DNA of 64,000 bases, taken from positions 5,737,501-5,801,500 of the forward strand of contig OZ004583.1 of assembly GCA_963924555.1 (NCBI GenBank), given 5' to 3'. The notes beneath the pieces were generated by a model that ran no database searches, had not been told where the DNA came from, and saw only the letters and a program-made list of their open reading frames with translations. The translations under genes and the position numbers were made by a program. The stretch is from Crambe crambe (Eukaryota; Porifera; Demospongiae; Poecilosclerida; Crambeidae). This document shows, piece after piece, positions 41,001-51,090 of the stretch (position 1 is its first letter; every line of letters starts with the position of its first letter).

Positions 41001-44000
41001 GATGCTTAAATTACCAGCTATACGGTATGTCCATCCCTTGAGTCTCTCATTCATTAAAGCTTTTCCATTACAACTTGATTTACTATGTATAAAGATCTCC
41101 TCCTCCCCCCTCCCACCAACCTCGTCCTGGATTGAAAATAGGGAACCAGGTGTCTTGGGTTTATGTTCTGTGTCTATTACTACTTCCAGTTATCTGGTGA
41201 CCCTTGGGACTTGTCCTGGTTACAGGGGTGGCAAGTGACCCAAATTTCAGGGATCCAGATTAGAGGGATATAGCACATTTGCTCCAAAAACATTTATAAC
41301 ATGAAATCAGGATCCAGTTATCATGAGTATGAAAATACACGTGCTTAGTCATGGCCATCACATCCAGACTTATCTAACCACCATTGTCTCTTTGTAGTAG
41401 TGTATGCTCCAAGAGCCTTTGCTACATGAATATGATCTGATTACTGGGAGTGTGCAAGCAAATATAAGCAGAACTCTAATACTAGTTTAGCACACACAAA
41501 CATGTACGTAGGTGGTCTGACATATACTGTATGGCCGGAAATATTGGCAGAAATTAAATTTAATGGATTGCTCTCATTCAGGAAAAATTAAAACTTGGTG
41601 GATTTAATATTGGTGGAATACTTGCACACGTGCGAGCACATGGAAGTGGTTATAAAGGGTACAACTTTATATACCCCTCCCTCCCTCCCGAACTTTGTAA
41701 GTTTGTCTGATGGGGCCTGGTTTCAGGTAGGTGTGGTTGGCATCTGATGCCTGTGGGCATGCATATAATCACTGGACATGAAGTCTATTCCCTATAGGAG
41801 CTAATACTGTGGAAGCATCACAATGCATGATAGAATTATTATGTATGTATGTCACAAAAATCATACACTGGTCAGGAGTTTCACTACTCCAACTCCATTG
41901 CACTTTTGGAGCAGCCAATCTCCACAAACCAAAGGTCATAGAGAGGTGATAACACAACACATTTAAACTGCTCTAGCCAGCATAATTATTCAGAATCCAG
42001 TGAGTAGCATGTGAAAATTCCTAATTGGAGCACACCAAAAGGGGGCTAGGGATTCTATATTCAAGTCTTATACTTCCTAAGATGTATTCAATTTCACATA
42101 AGCAATACCTTGGTTGAGTTATGCATGGCTGGGTCAGTTGTCAATTTTGCTATGGGGAAAGTAAATCTTTGAGCATGCATAACTCATGAATGTAGTAACC
42201 TATTAGTGATATTATCATTATGGCTACTGTTATGGTTTGAATATTGAACCCCCTAGACCCATTACAACACTACTAGTTTGGAACCCATGAAAATTCATAA
42301 CATTTACTACACTTTTCATGTGTTCACCAAAATGTTAACATTTCATAGCACGAGTATTATGTGAAAAAGGAACGAAAAGGCAATGAATTACCAAATGAAA
42401 AAATACAATTTTGCATATGGTCCATTGTGGTGAGTAAAGCGAGTCCCCTACTAGGAAGAGATTTATATATTTCCGTTCTATCATTGGAATTTCTTTGTGA
42501 ATTTGTTGACTGACCTCTTTTCTGATGAAAGGTGGTGGATTGGTCCACTGAGTGATATGCGGTGTGGGCCTCACTAATTGGGTGGGTGGAATCTGCTGTG
42601 GGTGGGAGTAAGTGGGAGGAGTTGGGCCCTGAGGGTGTGGTGGAAGGGACGGGTGTTGAGTGGAGAATGAGGAAGGTGGTGAGGTGAGTAGGGAGGAGTG
42701 TGAAGGAGGCATATGTCCAGTGAAGTGAGTAGGTTGGAAGGAGATCTGTAATAAGTTTAAAGTCATGTGACATACATAGACAGTTAAGTCATTACAGCCT
42801 GCTCAACTTCATAAGTGAGCAATACGATGTGGACAGTGTACATGTAATTATGTTATGTCCATCCCTTGAGTCTCTCATTCATAACTGTGTACTTTTTTGC
42901 CTCGGCAACGAAGTGCCGAGGCACAGTGCTGAAGGCAACTATGGTGGTACATTATTAGTAGCACGTGCAAATAGTTATACACATGCGCATGACCAAGCCA
43001 CATGTACATGCATGTATAAGTGAGAAAGTAACAGCAGGCTGGGCAAGTTAACGACTGTCTGAGAGCAAACAGCGAGAGCAGAGTGCACAACCTCAAGATT
43101 TTATGAATGTCTGAACAGCAAGAGTGAGCCTTAAATAGCGAATAACAGAAGCTACAAAGTCGAGTTGAGACTCTGAGTTGTGAGAAAACAGAAGGAGAGC
43201 CAAGCTGAAGACCAGGCATGTTATAATAACAGAAAGTAGGCAAGAAAACCAACATGAAAGCCATAAATAGCGAGACCAGAGGGTACAAAGCTCAAGATCA
43301 TCTAGCAGAGCCTGCAAGAAAGCCTTAAGAACAGAAGCTACAAAGTCAAAAGTAGGCTGAGAAAGCTGAAAGATACCCAAGCCATAGCTATGACCAAGAG
43401 TTTGTAGCCAATGGTTAACCAAAACTCTGGTTAGGCCAGTGTTAATGTTAATGACATTCATGTTTCTAGTCAGGATTTTTCCTCACAACCATGCCCGGGG
43501 GGGGGGACATTGTCATAGGATGCTAAAAAAAAAATCAACTGTATGGTTACTGGGCCCATTTTCGTATGCAACCATTATGAGGTTAAGTAACTGTTACATT
43601 GCACTGGGGGTAGCATCATGAAGGTATGGACGGATATAAAAGTATGCTTTATTTCCCCCCTCCCCCAACTGGATTTCATCCTCCCCCCTCCCACCAGGAT
43701 TGAGAATAGGGAACCAGGTGTCTATATAAATAGGGAACCAGGTGTCTATATAAATAGGCTAGAAATTCACTGGATTCTGTTTATTCAAGTACTACTTACA
43801 GTTATCTGGCCACCCTTGGGACCTGTCCTGATTAGAGGGGTGGTCTCATTTTGTGGGTAGATTTGTGTTGGAAATAGCTACTTAAATATTGGGACATTTA
43901 CAAGTGACCTTATAGGGTGGTCTAATTTGGTCCAGATTAGAGGGAGTTCACTCATGCTACAAAAACCTTTGTAACATCAACATGATCCAGTTTATTAGGA

Positions 44001-46750
44001 GTATGAAAATACATGTACTTACAAAGACTCAGTCATGGCCAACACAATGTATGGGACTTCAGAATGTTACCTATCTACATCTAAGCATACATAGCATAGA
44101 ATTGTCTGTCTTTAAGTCTTTGTAGTAGTGTATGCTCCAAGAACCTTTGCTACATGAATATGATCTGATTACTGGGAGTGTGCAAGCAAATATAAGCAGA
44201 ACTCTATAAAAGTTTAGCATAATATATGGGACTTAGGGAATTTCCCCACTTCCATATACATGGTCACACTTAGCCTCGTTCCCAGGCCCATTAAAATAGG
44301 GCCTGGTATACACTGATTGCGCATGCGCAAGATTAAATGGTTATAATGACAGCACGTGGTTATTATGACGTAGAAATCAATACTATTAGTATTACTAGGC
44401 TTGTCAGAGTATCCCTCCACTATAGATCTTCAGGATCACAAAAGAAAGTACTGTCAGTGCAGAGGTTCGAGTCTGAAGCAAGAGATACCGTTTTGAGATG
44501 AGATGACTACCGATTTTATGCCTCTCAGTCTCTTCCTAAGAGTTTAAACCTGTCAACCATCAGAGCGATGAGTGGAAACACTACCAGCACAGCGCTGGTC
44601 TTCAAACTGCCAGCCAGGAAGCAAGCCAGCCAGCCAGCCAGCCAGCCAGGAAGAGAAGCACTTGGTAGCACAGACTCTTCCCAACATCTGGTTTGCGAGA
44701 CTACCTGTGGGGAGACACACACGAAGACATCTTTACTCTCGTAAATGGTTGAGTGGACAGGTGCTGTTCTTCTTTCAAAGCAAGAATGCTCCAAAAAACG
44801 ATCTTAAGAAATTAACCACACCCATTATTCTTACGTAGTAGTAAAGGTATACGGATGACATTACGATGTAGTATACGGAGGCCCTGGAATGCCGGGGCAT
44901 TTTAGCGCATGCGCAATCAGTGTATACCAGGCCCCTCCCTCCCTCCCCCCCCCCCCCCCCCCCCAAAAAAAGCCTGGAAACGAGGCTAGGTCACACTGAG
45001 AAGCTTATCAATCTCACAAGTATGCTATTGGTCAAATTGAAGTGGGTAGAACATGAAATCAGGGCTATAGCTGCAGAGACCATATGGATGACCTACCTGA
45101 GGTGGGTGTGGAGGATGCATGTGAGCCGTAGGAGGTTGTAATGTAGGATCGAGTGTTGGATGAAAACCAGGAGTAAGAAGTCCAGGAGGAGGGTCTGGAA
45201 GGATACAAAGTAAACAAAAAGAGGTTGTCTCTATGAGAACTTGTCTACAACCAAAATATCAAGTTTGCCTTTTTAACTTTGACCTTACTATGTATATGGC
45301 CTCTCATAGAGTAGTAAAAACCACACCCAATAGCTACACCCACCTGTTCAATTTCAATTGGGTCTATCATTTAAAGTCATTCAATACTTGATGACCATTA
45401 CCTAATATCATTGATCAACCTTAGCAGCTTTAATGGAGACTCCGACCCTGTTACTACTTACTGTTTGGCATTGAAAGTGTTGGAGGAGACGAGTGTAGTG
45501 AAGCAGAGACTCCTTCAGGGAGACAAGTGGGAGTGAGGGTTTTTGATAATGGGACTGGAGGGTTATAAGACATATGAGAAGTCAAGGGGACAATATCACA
45601 ATTATTCATTAAGAAATTGCAAAAATAAATGATTGGGTGATAATAAGGTGGCAGTACAACTTTTATCTTTGGCATAGTAATAGAACAATCCCTACACTTT
45701 GTTTAGCTACATTTTGCTCAATCTTAGGCCAGGCAAAGTTGATTCCTTGTTCCGCATCACATATTTTCAGTGAGGGAGGGAGGTCACAAATTGAGCCCAA
45801 TAAAAGCTGTATTTTGTGGGGGTGTGGCTCCTTTAGTGAGGGAGGTGTCCAGAAATACATTTTTTAGGTCTCACCTTCAAGCTTCGGTTTTTTAGTACAA
45901 GGTAGGTCTTCACTCACTTCAGTTCCTGAATCAGGAAATGATAATAAATTGGTAACTAGGTATGAAACCACCACACCAGAAGAAGATTGCTGTGATACTT
46001 ATGGCATCATCAATATCGTATAGCACTCTATTTAAGAGGCACTAATATTTCAAGGATAGCTATTTCTAAATATTTCGTGGAATGATTTTAAACCCCACCT
46101 ACAAAATGAAAATAATAATTATAGTGTGCACACATAGAATTGAATGCTTTTGTAGCTCCCCTTGATAGTAGCTGCTGTCTCACTCCCAGAATTTGCCAGC
46201 ATAGTGAACGTTCTACTGCTCTTCTTCCTATTTCAGCCTTTTTATTTGACGAAAATCTAGTGTATGGCCCTCTGGTGGTAGATCCCTGCTTCAAAACGGC
46301 AGAGATTTTTGAGTTTGCTGCTTCAATAGAAGAGGACGAACTGTCAGTGACATTTTACCACTAGGATCTAGATTTGTAGGTTGCTTTGAAGGATTTTTAG
46401 AGCTAAAATAACGACAGAGCATGACAGCTGCATGGCTACTTAGGCAAAATTATTCGAGGGCATAATTTTTGTTTTTTGAGCAAAATCCATGAAAACCTCG
46501 AAAATAAAGAACCTCAAAAGTAAAGCGCTATACGGTAGATTCACTGTATAGTTAACTAATAGGATGAGGTTATGTGATCTCTCTGACTATCCATCATTGT
46601 TCCATTCATAGCCTATGGAGTATTGTAGTCACAAACTACATTCCACAACCAGCTGATACCTTTATCAGCTCCTCTCCTAGTCTTTGGTCCAGGGTTCAAT
46701 TCTACATCCCCAGAGAACAACAGTATACCTATAAGGAACAATACTGGCAT
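27969..46750 (-). CDS. 2A-leader, multi-Death-like, Roc-COR GTPase protein (19 exons)
   Basis: Exons: 46660-46750, 45875-45925, 45462-45554, 45097-45194, 42515-42745, 40370-40633, 40153-40267, 38851-39096, 37532-37804, 37062-37313, 36299-36499, 35364-35663, 34888-35142, 29125-31302, 29002-29055, 28831-28890, 28359-28613, 28093-28169, 27969-28028. Every junction keeps phase; about 1,717 residues. Order: hydrophobic leader with DVELNPGP (15-22); Pro/Gln-rich region with KKPKLE (to about 314); six modules in the order C-B-A-C-B-A (315-824; A is Death-like, VEDWxxI/V), a Roc-type GTPase with P-loop GSPGSGKS (about 862-869), a Pro/Ser/Thr insert, DTGGQ and GTHKDLL; a COR-like region; a Death-like domain (about 1588-1673). 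Likely an intracellular immune or death-signalling switch. The single-gene model is my inference; transcripts could split it. Confidence 0.75.
29056..29086 (+). repeat. (GA)n at a splice acceptor of the Roc-COR gene
   Basis: In the transcript the repeat reads (CU)n directly followed by the AG of exon 29002-29055, so the microsatellite itself serves as the polypyrimidine tract. Confidence 0.85.
31738..32016. mobile_element. Palindromic non-autonomous element in a Roc-COR gene intron
   Basis: Starts with GAGTGCAAAAAATTTCTTCT, an end shared with the elements near 40711 and 48413. From about 31801 two arms pair: CATATCAAACCAAGCCGTAT on the left and its near-complement ATACGGCTTGGTTTGATAAT on the right. 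No coding frame. Confidence 0.7.
32270..32599 (+). mobile_element. DNA-transposon transposase fragment (pogo/Tigger-like HTH part)
   Basis: About 109 codons antisense to the host gene. Segments ESTVHPIKKDFIERLKRKK, STEDGDVKVLPWRKQGRP and LLLGEHLYHRVQLYLKKVRD resemble the N-terminal DNA-binding part of pogo/jerky-like transposases, in which a KKxGRPLLLGEELDxxV motif precedes the catalytic domain. The frame ends soon afterwards and no DDE core follows, so it is a relic. Family assignment is from memory of the motif. Confidence 0.55.
33640..34060 (+). repeat. Local direct duplication in the same intron
   Basis: Segments with CCTAACAAGGCTTGGG, CCAAGTGCTGGG and CCCAACATGTCTCA occur twice (about 33779-33845 and 33931-33990), followed by related GTGGGGCATGACC/GTGGGACATAACC strings. 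Surrounding intron sequence 31303-34887 shows no other gene. Confidence 0.75.
34888..39096 (-). repeat. Tandem duplication of a three-exon Death-like block
   Basis: Exons 38851-39096 (C1), 37532-37804 (B1), 37062-37313 (A1) are repeated as 36299-36499 (C2), 35364-35663 (B2), 34888-35142 (A2). Pairs share entry motifs and structure: A, LxEVEDWxxI/V...; B, TxSVENVAAVLM / TMTVENLTTVLM ... CPSWK/QPTWK; C, SWRRLI..IRKFAEPPQG / TWRELI..IRNFAEPVTG. B and A copies lie about 2.15 kb apart. All borders are phase 1, so block duplication keeps frame. Confidence 0.8.
38401..38576. mobile_element. Tc1/pogo-like MITE
   Basis: A 176-bp element with inverted ends CAGTGGAACCTCC and GGAGGTTCCACTG flanked by TA on both sides, as expected of Tc1/mariner-pogo elements. 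It contains paired AAAGGACA/TGTCCTTT strings. It lies in the intron between the C1 and B1 exons. Confidence 0.88.
39770..40075 (+). repeat. Tandem repeat, about 28-bp unit, eleven copies
   Basis: Unit contains ACCATATAGGGATAGTACAT followed by CACTGCAC or CACTACAC. Diverged copies also occur near 39185-39260. Intronic to the Roc-COR gene. Confidence 0.93.
40370..44220. repeat. Tandem duplication of a proline-rich exon with its intron
   Basis: Exon 42515-42745 and exon 40370-40633 are copies: both begin QPTHFTGxMPPS, share SPPSSFSTQ, PPHPQGP, PPTQLVRxxP and QWTNP, and end at GAG|GTCAGTC. The similarity runs into the introns: ATGTCCATCCCTTGAGTCTC, ATAGGGAACCAGGTGTCT, and AGTAGTGTATGCTCCAAGA occur in order after both exons, up to about 41490 and 44220. 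The second copy is longer because of extra sequence around 42890-43600. Confidence 0.85.
40711..40950. mobile_element. Long near-perfect palindromic MITE
   Basis: Arms of about 105 bases pair almost perfectly around a short loop (CTATAGCTAGCTATGG): AGTAGGGATAGCCTAAAATC on the left, its complement GATTTTAGGCTATCCCTACT on the right. The outer ends read GAGCGCAAAAAATTTCTTCT and AGAAGAAATTTTTTGTG. In the host pre-mRNA it would form a long hairpin. Confidence 0.88.
44271..44988. mobile_element. Non-autonomous TIR element with 9-bp target duplication
   Basis: Ends TAGCCTCGTTCCCAGGCC and, reversed, TAGCCTCGTTTCCAGGCT. Perfect 9-bp direct repeats GGTCACACT lie at 44262-44270 and 44989-44997. Subterminal inverted strings include GCGCATGCGCAA and a C18 homopolymer near 44947. 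No transposase frame. It sits in an intron of the Roc-COR gene. Confidence 0.9.
46080..46375 (-). mobile_element. Transposase N-terminal fragment (pogo/Tigger-like)
   Basis: Minus-strand frame with SSSIEAANSKISAVLKQGS (adjacent frame) then GPYTRFSSNKKAEIGRRAVE, the helix-turn-helix start common in sponge and cnidarian pogo/jerky-type transposases. It breaks off after about 40 codons. It lies in intron 1 of the Roc-COR gene and could belong to the same family as the fragment at 32270-32599. Confidence 0.5.
46660..46750 (-). other. First exon with 2A-like ribosome-skipping peptide
   Basis: Ninety-one bases encode a short hydrophobic leader (LFLIGILLF) running straight into SGDVELNPGP, which matches the 2A consensus D-V/I-E-x-N-P-G-P exactly; skipping would fall between Gly21 and Pro22 (about 46687). 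The donor after AAAG|GTATC is phase 1 and joins GA-ACT of exon 2 in frame. The frame is open upstream to 47116, so the start at 46750 is a choice, made because it yields a signal-like leader. Such leaders are known in some invertebrate NLR-type proteins and at the start of certain non-LTR retrotransposon ORFs; no reverse transcriptase follows here. Confidence 0.75.
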
Positions 46751-49700
46751 GTTGGAGTGGGACTTTCTCACTACCCTCCTCCAAAGTCGAGTCTTCCTCA
46801 AGCAGTTACTCAAGAGGTGTTTGACAGCTGTACGATCATAATTAACTTGCCACTCCCCCTCATCACACCATTGCCACAGCAGAGACACAATCAAAGCAAA
46901 CCGAAAGAATAATACGCTGCCAGAACAAGATGACATGCTCGTGGCATTAGAATTAGGATATGCTTGCAGTAATTGCGCACGTGCAGAATCTGAGCATGCG
47001 CAAAAATAGCGGGACTTTAAAAATAAAGTGTATGTTGTAGTAATAATATGTTGATGGAAACATAATACTTCAAAAATGACCGATGTCCGCCTGTTATTTT
47101 TAGCTCTGCATACCACTCAGGTTACAGGTATTATGGGGAAGAGTCTGACTAGTGAGACTAATTTGCCTGACTAATGCACAAAACGCTGCTACAGTGAGAG
47201 GTGCCGGTAAGCACTACTGGCAGCCCGCAACAATGACGTATGAGCAGAGATGCATATGGAACAAGGACACTTGAAATGAAATGACAATGGGTCGTCTGAT
47301 GAGAAGTTCAAAAAGAAGTAAGACCAGAGAACAGATATTTTCCTAATGGTGACTAGATTCACATAGGTAGTTGTACAAAACATTATCCTCGCTTCATGAA
47401 ACTCGTGTTGCAATGTTCGAGAATTTAGTGAGACTACTAAAGCTGGGCTGTTCTTGATCAGAACGCTAGCTTTCATTTCTAAATAATGAACACCTCATGG
47501 GCAGATCATGAACTTGAGCATTACTTACCATTCAAAGTGTACCAGCCGTCCATAGCTAATAGGTACCTAGACTAGCTTAGTTCTGACCTCTGAAGAAATG
47601 CTTTTTGTTGAGAACTTCAAGAATTCGAGAGTCATAATAAGTTTTTACACATGCACGCGTTATGCTTAATAGCTACTTTGTAGAGCTGACTCTACTGAGG
47701 AAGCAGCTTTTTATCTGAGTGAATTAGATGCTAACACACTGCACAAAATGCTACACATTCAATCATCATGACATGGAACAAAGCTATAGTGCGGCCCAAT
47801 TTTGAGAACAAGAAACCATGAAAAAGTGTGTGCTTCCGTGTTTAGTCATTCAGCCTCCAAAATTCTCCTGCATGATAAGAATGTGCATAAAATACACATA
47901 GCAATGTTTTCTTAGAAAATCCAACTTTATTTTATATTAGTCCTATGGAAGGTCATAGGTCATCCCTACATACGTAGAGAGTGCTATCGCACTCTCTGAT
48001 ATCAGTTACATATATATGATGCGCAGCGATGCGCATCGAGCACGTGCATTAGCAGCTCTAGCTCTCTAGCTAGCTAGCCAACATAACTTCAAGCTCTACT
48101 ACAGTACTAAAGATAAATAGACAGGCTCAGGCTCGCAGTCACTACGCAGTAATGCTACACCGTGAAGAGAGTGCTGATGCTTCTTGGCCGTCTTTGTCAA
48201 CAAATCAAGCCCATGCAGAGAAGATAAAAACAACAAAGACAATGTACACAAACTAGGTGATCGTTAGAAGTGCCAAAGAGAGAACCATGTTGAAGGAGAA
48301 TCTAATGAAAGAACACATACTTCAATCAAGCTATGCGTGAGAATCATTCAAAATGGCAGTTTGAAAGCATTGAACAGCAAGAATACTAGCTGTGTAAATA
48401 CCAACCTTACAATGAGCGCAAAAAATTTCTTCTAAATCAAAAGTGAAGTAGTAGGGATAGCCATAAAATTCAGCGCTACATTCCTATCACTCCTAGCCCT
48501 CCTAATTTTAATAACCACGCCTCCCAACTCTTCACTCCCCCTTCAGCAATAAGTAACCACTACCCGTACCCATCACCAAACTCAAGAATCACAGCAATAA
48601 TATTATTACAAAATTACTATTCCTACTTCACTCCTAAGGAGGCCTAGGAGTTTTTTTTTAACTTTTTTTACTTTTAGCAAAGATTTTAAACAAAATTTGT
48701 GTAGTTGGAGGTGCACACACTGGCATGATAAAGTGAGCAGACTAGCTATACGTACAGCCATGTAGGATGAGCATCTGTACTGAGGAGTGGGGGGGGGGGG
48801 GGGGGGGGGGGGGCTAGGGCTAGGGCTAGGGCTAATATATGCAGGCTTGCATTGATACATTTTGAGGCCATCCCTTTTTGCACTCACTATTTCCATTCTT
48901 TTTCTTTGTAATTTAGCTATAGCTATGACAATTCACTGAACACTTTCAAGGTATTTTTGTTGCCTGTTGTCTTGAGGGAGGAGAGTATGACCACCTTGAA
49001 GGAGTGACTGCAGCATAAAAGCTTTATTGTAGAATACTGTCTGATCAGAATCACTAGCTAAACACATTTATATAATGGCTGCTGAGATTTGGTTGTCTTG
49101 CTTGAGGGAGGAGAGTATGGGGGGTGAGCATCTGCAGTGCAAATGAGCATTGCTATAATGAAAAGCGCTGAAGTGCTAACCCTCTGCGCACACTATGTGT
49201 GTGTTTGTGGATATTGAGCAGAGATGTTTTAATCGATAAAGCATTCAATACTGTTGAGCTAGCTAGCAGTGTCTGTACTACAGACTCCACATTCTCATTT
49301 TGAATTATCGGATGTAAAAATATACTGCTTGGAGGACTGCACAGATATGATTAAGCATGCAGGTAATACTGCAGCAGCTAGATAATGCATAAAGCCGTCG
49401 TAGACTTGTAACTAAAGATACTCCAGCTATCTGAGATTTATGCTGTTCTAATCAACTCACCTTGTAGTATAGCCTAGATGAAGTAGGTAATGGTCGGCAG
49501 CACAGAGTGTACATTATATGGAGTATAGGCTATATAGTACACAGCTGGAATCGTGCCTTTTTTCTGGAGTAAAGCCTTTCTAGTTTTAATAAATAGCTGC
49601 AGCCAGTAAGTCTGTACACTGATCTGAAATTATTATTATGAACAAAAGTCAATTTTAGATGTCGTTTTTTTTTCTCGTATGTTAGCGAATGAATTTTAGG

Positions 49701-49797
49701 TTTTTGAGCACTTTCCTCTCTTCTTTGTAGATGTAATGATTCACTGTAGCCTTCTGAAAACCTGTAGAGTAAGGGTAGAAGAGAAAGAAGAGTTTTT
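46751..49797. other. Upstream region of the Roc-COR gene, no gene supported
   Basis: Contains GCACGTGC and GAGCATGCGCAAA strings about 230 bases upstream of the proposed start (possible promoter elements), a GAGCGCAAAAAATTTCTTCT transposon end at 48413, a G-homopolymer (about 48789-48813) followed by four GGGCTA copies, and the palindrome AGAGTGCTATCGCACTCTCT at 47979-47998, repeated as AGAGTGCTAGCGCACTCTCT at 50468-50487. No coding exon is convincing. Confidence 0.45.
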
Positions 49798-50417
49798 TAG
49801 CCTCGTCCCCCCAGGCCCTCTTTTTAGTTATGAATGTGGAGGGCCTGGTACGCGAAGTTTCGGGGGGATAGAACTGGGGTAGAACTGTCTTAATTGGGCG
49901 TGGACAGTGCACGAGAGTATTATGACCATGCCCACACATTTGGGCTACGGACTGGAGCGACTACAAGATCGACCTAAAGGCACCAGGTGTTCAGAAGAAC
50001 TTCTGCTGTTTCGCTACAACTAAAAGACCAATTCGCTATGGCTATACAACCAAGGACTTACTAAAACTCGTGAAGAATTCTGAGGCCGATCTATATATAA
50101 TCTAGCTAAGCCTAAAATCTAGACTACTCGATAGCTTTACTATCTAGACGATAGGCAGCTCCGATACTATCTGCTGCTAGGCTAGCAAAGCTCGAATTCA
50201 GTGGCAGCTCAATGGCTCAACGCCTCTTCTTTCTAAGGCCTGGCCAGGTCATATGCTAGTGCGTGGTCGTAGCACCGATTCGTCATGGTGACGTATGCGA
50301 TGGGAATGCATTTCCTTGGACACACCCACGCTATGGGGTTTCTACGGTTTTGCGATATTTTCGCGTACCAGGCCCTCCATAATCATAATTAAAAAGGAGG
50401 GTCTGGGGACGAGGCTA
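49798..50417. mobile_element. Non-autonomous TIR element, third member of the TAGCCTCG family
   Basis: Ends TAGCCTCGTCCCCCCAGGCC and, reversed, TAGCCTCGTCCCCAGACCCT. Perfect direct repeat GAGTTTTT at 49790-49797 and 50418-50425 (a ninth base, A, can be counted). No coding frame. Confidence 0.88.
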
Positions 50418-50578
50418 GAGTTTTTAGTTTATACAGTCCTATGGACTTTGACCTGCCATCCCTACTTGAGAGTGCTAGCGCACTCTCTGATAAGCCATGT
50501 TGCTCAGTGCACATTATTTAGAAAGTTTAATAATAATAAAGGTTGCACTGTAGTCGTGCCGAGGCATTCCTAGTCTTT

Positions 50579-51090
50579 TTAAAAGACTAACTTGTTTATC
50601 TTAGTGAGAATGTCAGCTTCTACACAGTCAGATAGGACGGCCAAAAAGTCATCAATCATCCAATGAGAGGTATAGCTAGCATTTTTAGCAACTTCCAGCT
50701 CAGATAGATAAGAGCATCCAAGAAACTTTCCTAGCTGTAACAAGGAACTAAACTTTGTCTGACGAGCTATTTCTTCCTTTGCAAGCCAGTATAAGCATTT
50801 TAGAGCTCCTTTGATTGCCTGCCGTTGGAAGAATACTTGCTCACTCAAATAAGAACCAATGCCACCAGAGAATCTGGTGCTAAAGTTTCAGGTTTAGTGG
50901 CATCAATGTGACAAGATCGTTCATGCTCTCGAAGCTTGTCTTTACGGAATTGCTTGCAAGGTACAGATATCCATGCCATCCGCTTTGTAGACTCGTTATA
51001 CTTCTGGCAAAGTGCACAAAACATTGATGGCCCACTTACATGGTGAGGATCATAATGGAGCCAAGGGAATAGCTCTCCCCACTTAGTCAT
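50579..51090 (-). pseudogene. hAT-type transposase / ZNF862-like fragment, frameshifted
   Basis: Two overlapping minus-strand frames read as one ancestral protein. 51090-50845 begins MTKWGELFPWLHYDP, then MFCALCQKY and FRKDKLREHERSCHIDA, the TTF/BED-like zinc-finger opening of ZNF862/KIAA1586-type hAT transposases. 50848-50579 continues with IKGALKCLYWLAKEEIARQT, KFSSLLQLGKFLGCSYL and ends at a stop. The catalytic core and dimerisation domain are missing. It is a truncated, frameshifted copy of a plain DNA transposon or a domesticated relative. Confidence 0.65.

Noticed and set aside
43093-43461. Minus-strand open frames around 42.9-43.5 kb
   Set aside because: They lie inside an intron of the Roc-COR gene in sequence with internal repeats (GCCTTAA, ACAGAAGCTACAAAGTC) and do not fit exon phases.
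44920-45141. Plus-strand frame with polyproline start
   Set aside because: It begins in the C-rich end of a TIR element and runs antisense through a host exon; no support.
46751-47116. N-terminal extension of the 2A exon by 122 residues
   Set aside because: The frame is open but its residues look random (Cys/Phe/Trp-rich, no family), and the internal Met gives a leader-plus-2A structure known from other proteins. Left as an open possibility, not annotated.
48814-48837. Interstitial telomere (GGGCTA copies)
   Set aside because: Only four copies and the unit is GGGCTA, not TTAGGG; it adjoins a G homopolymer and is better seen as simple repeat.
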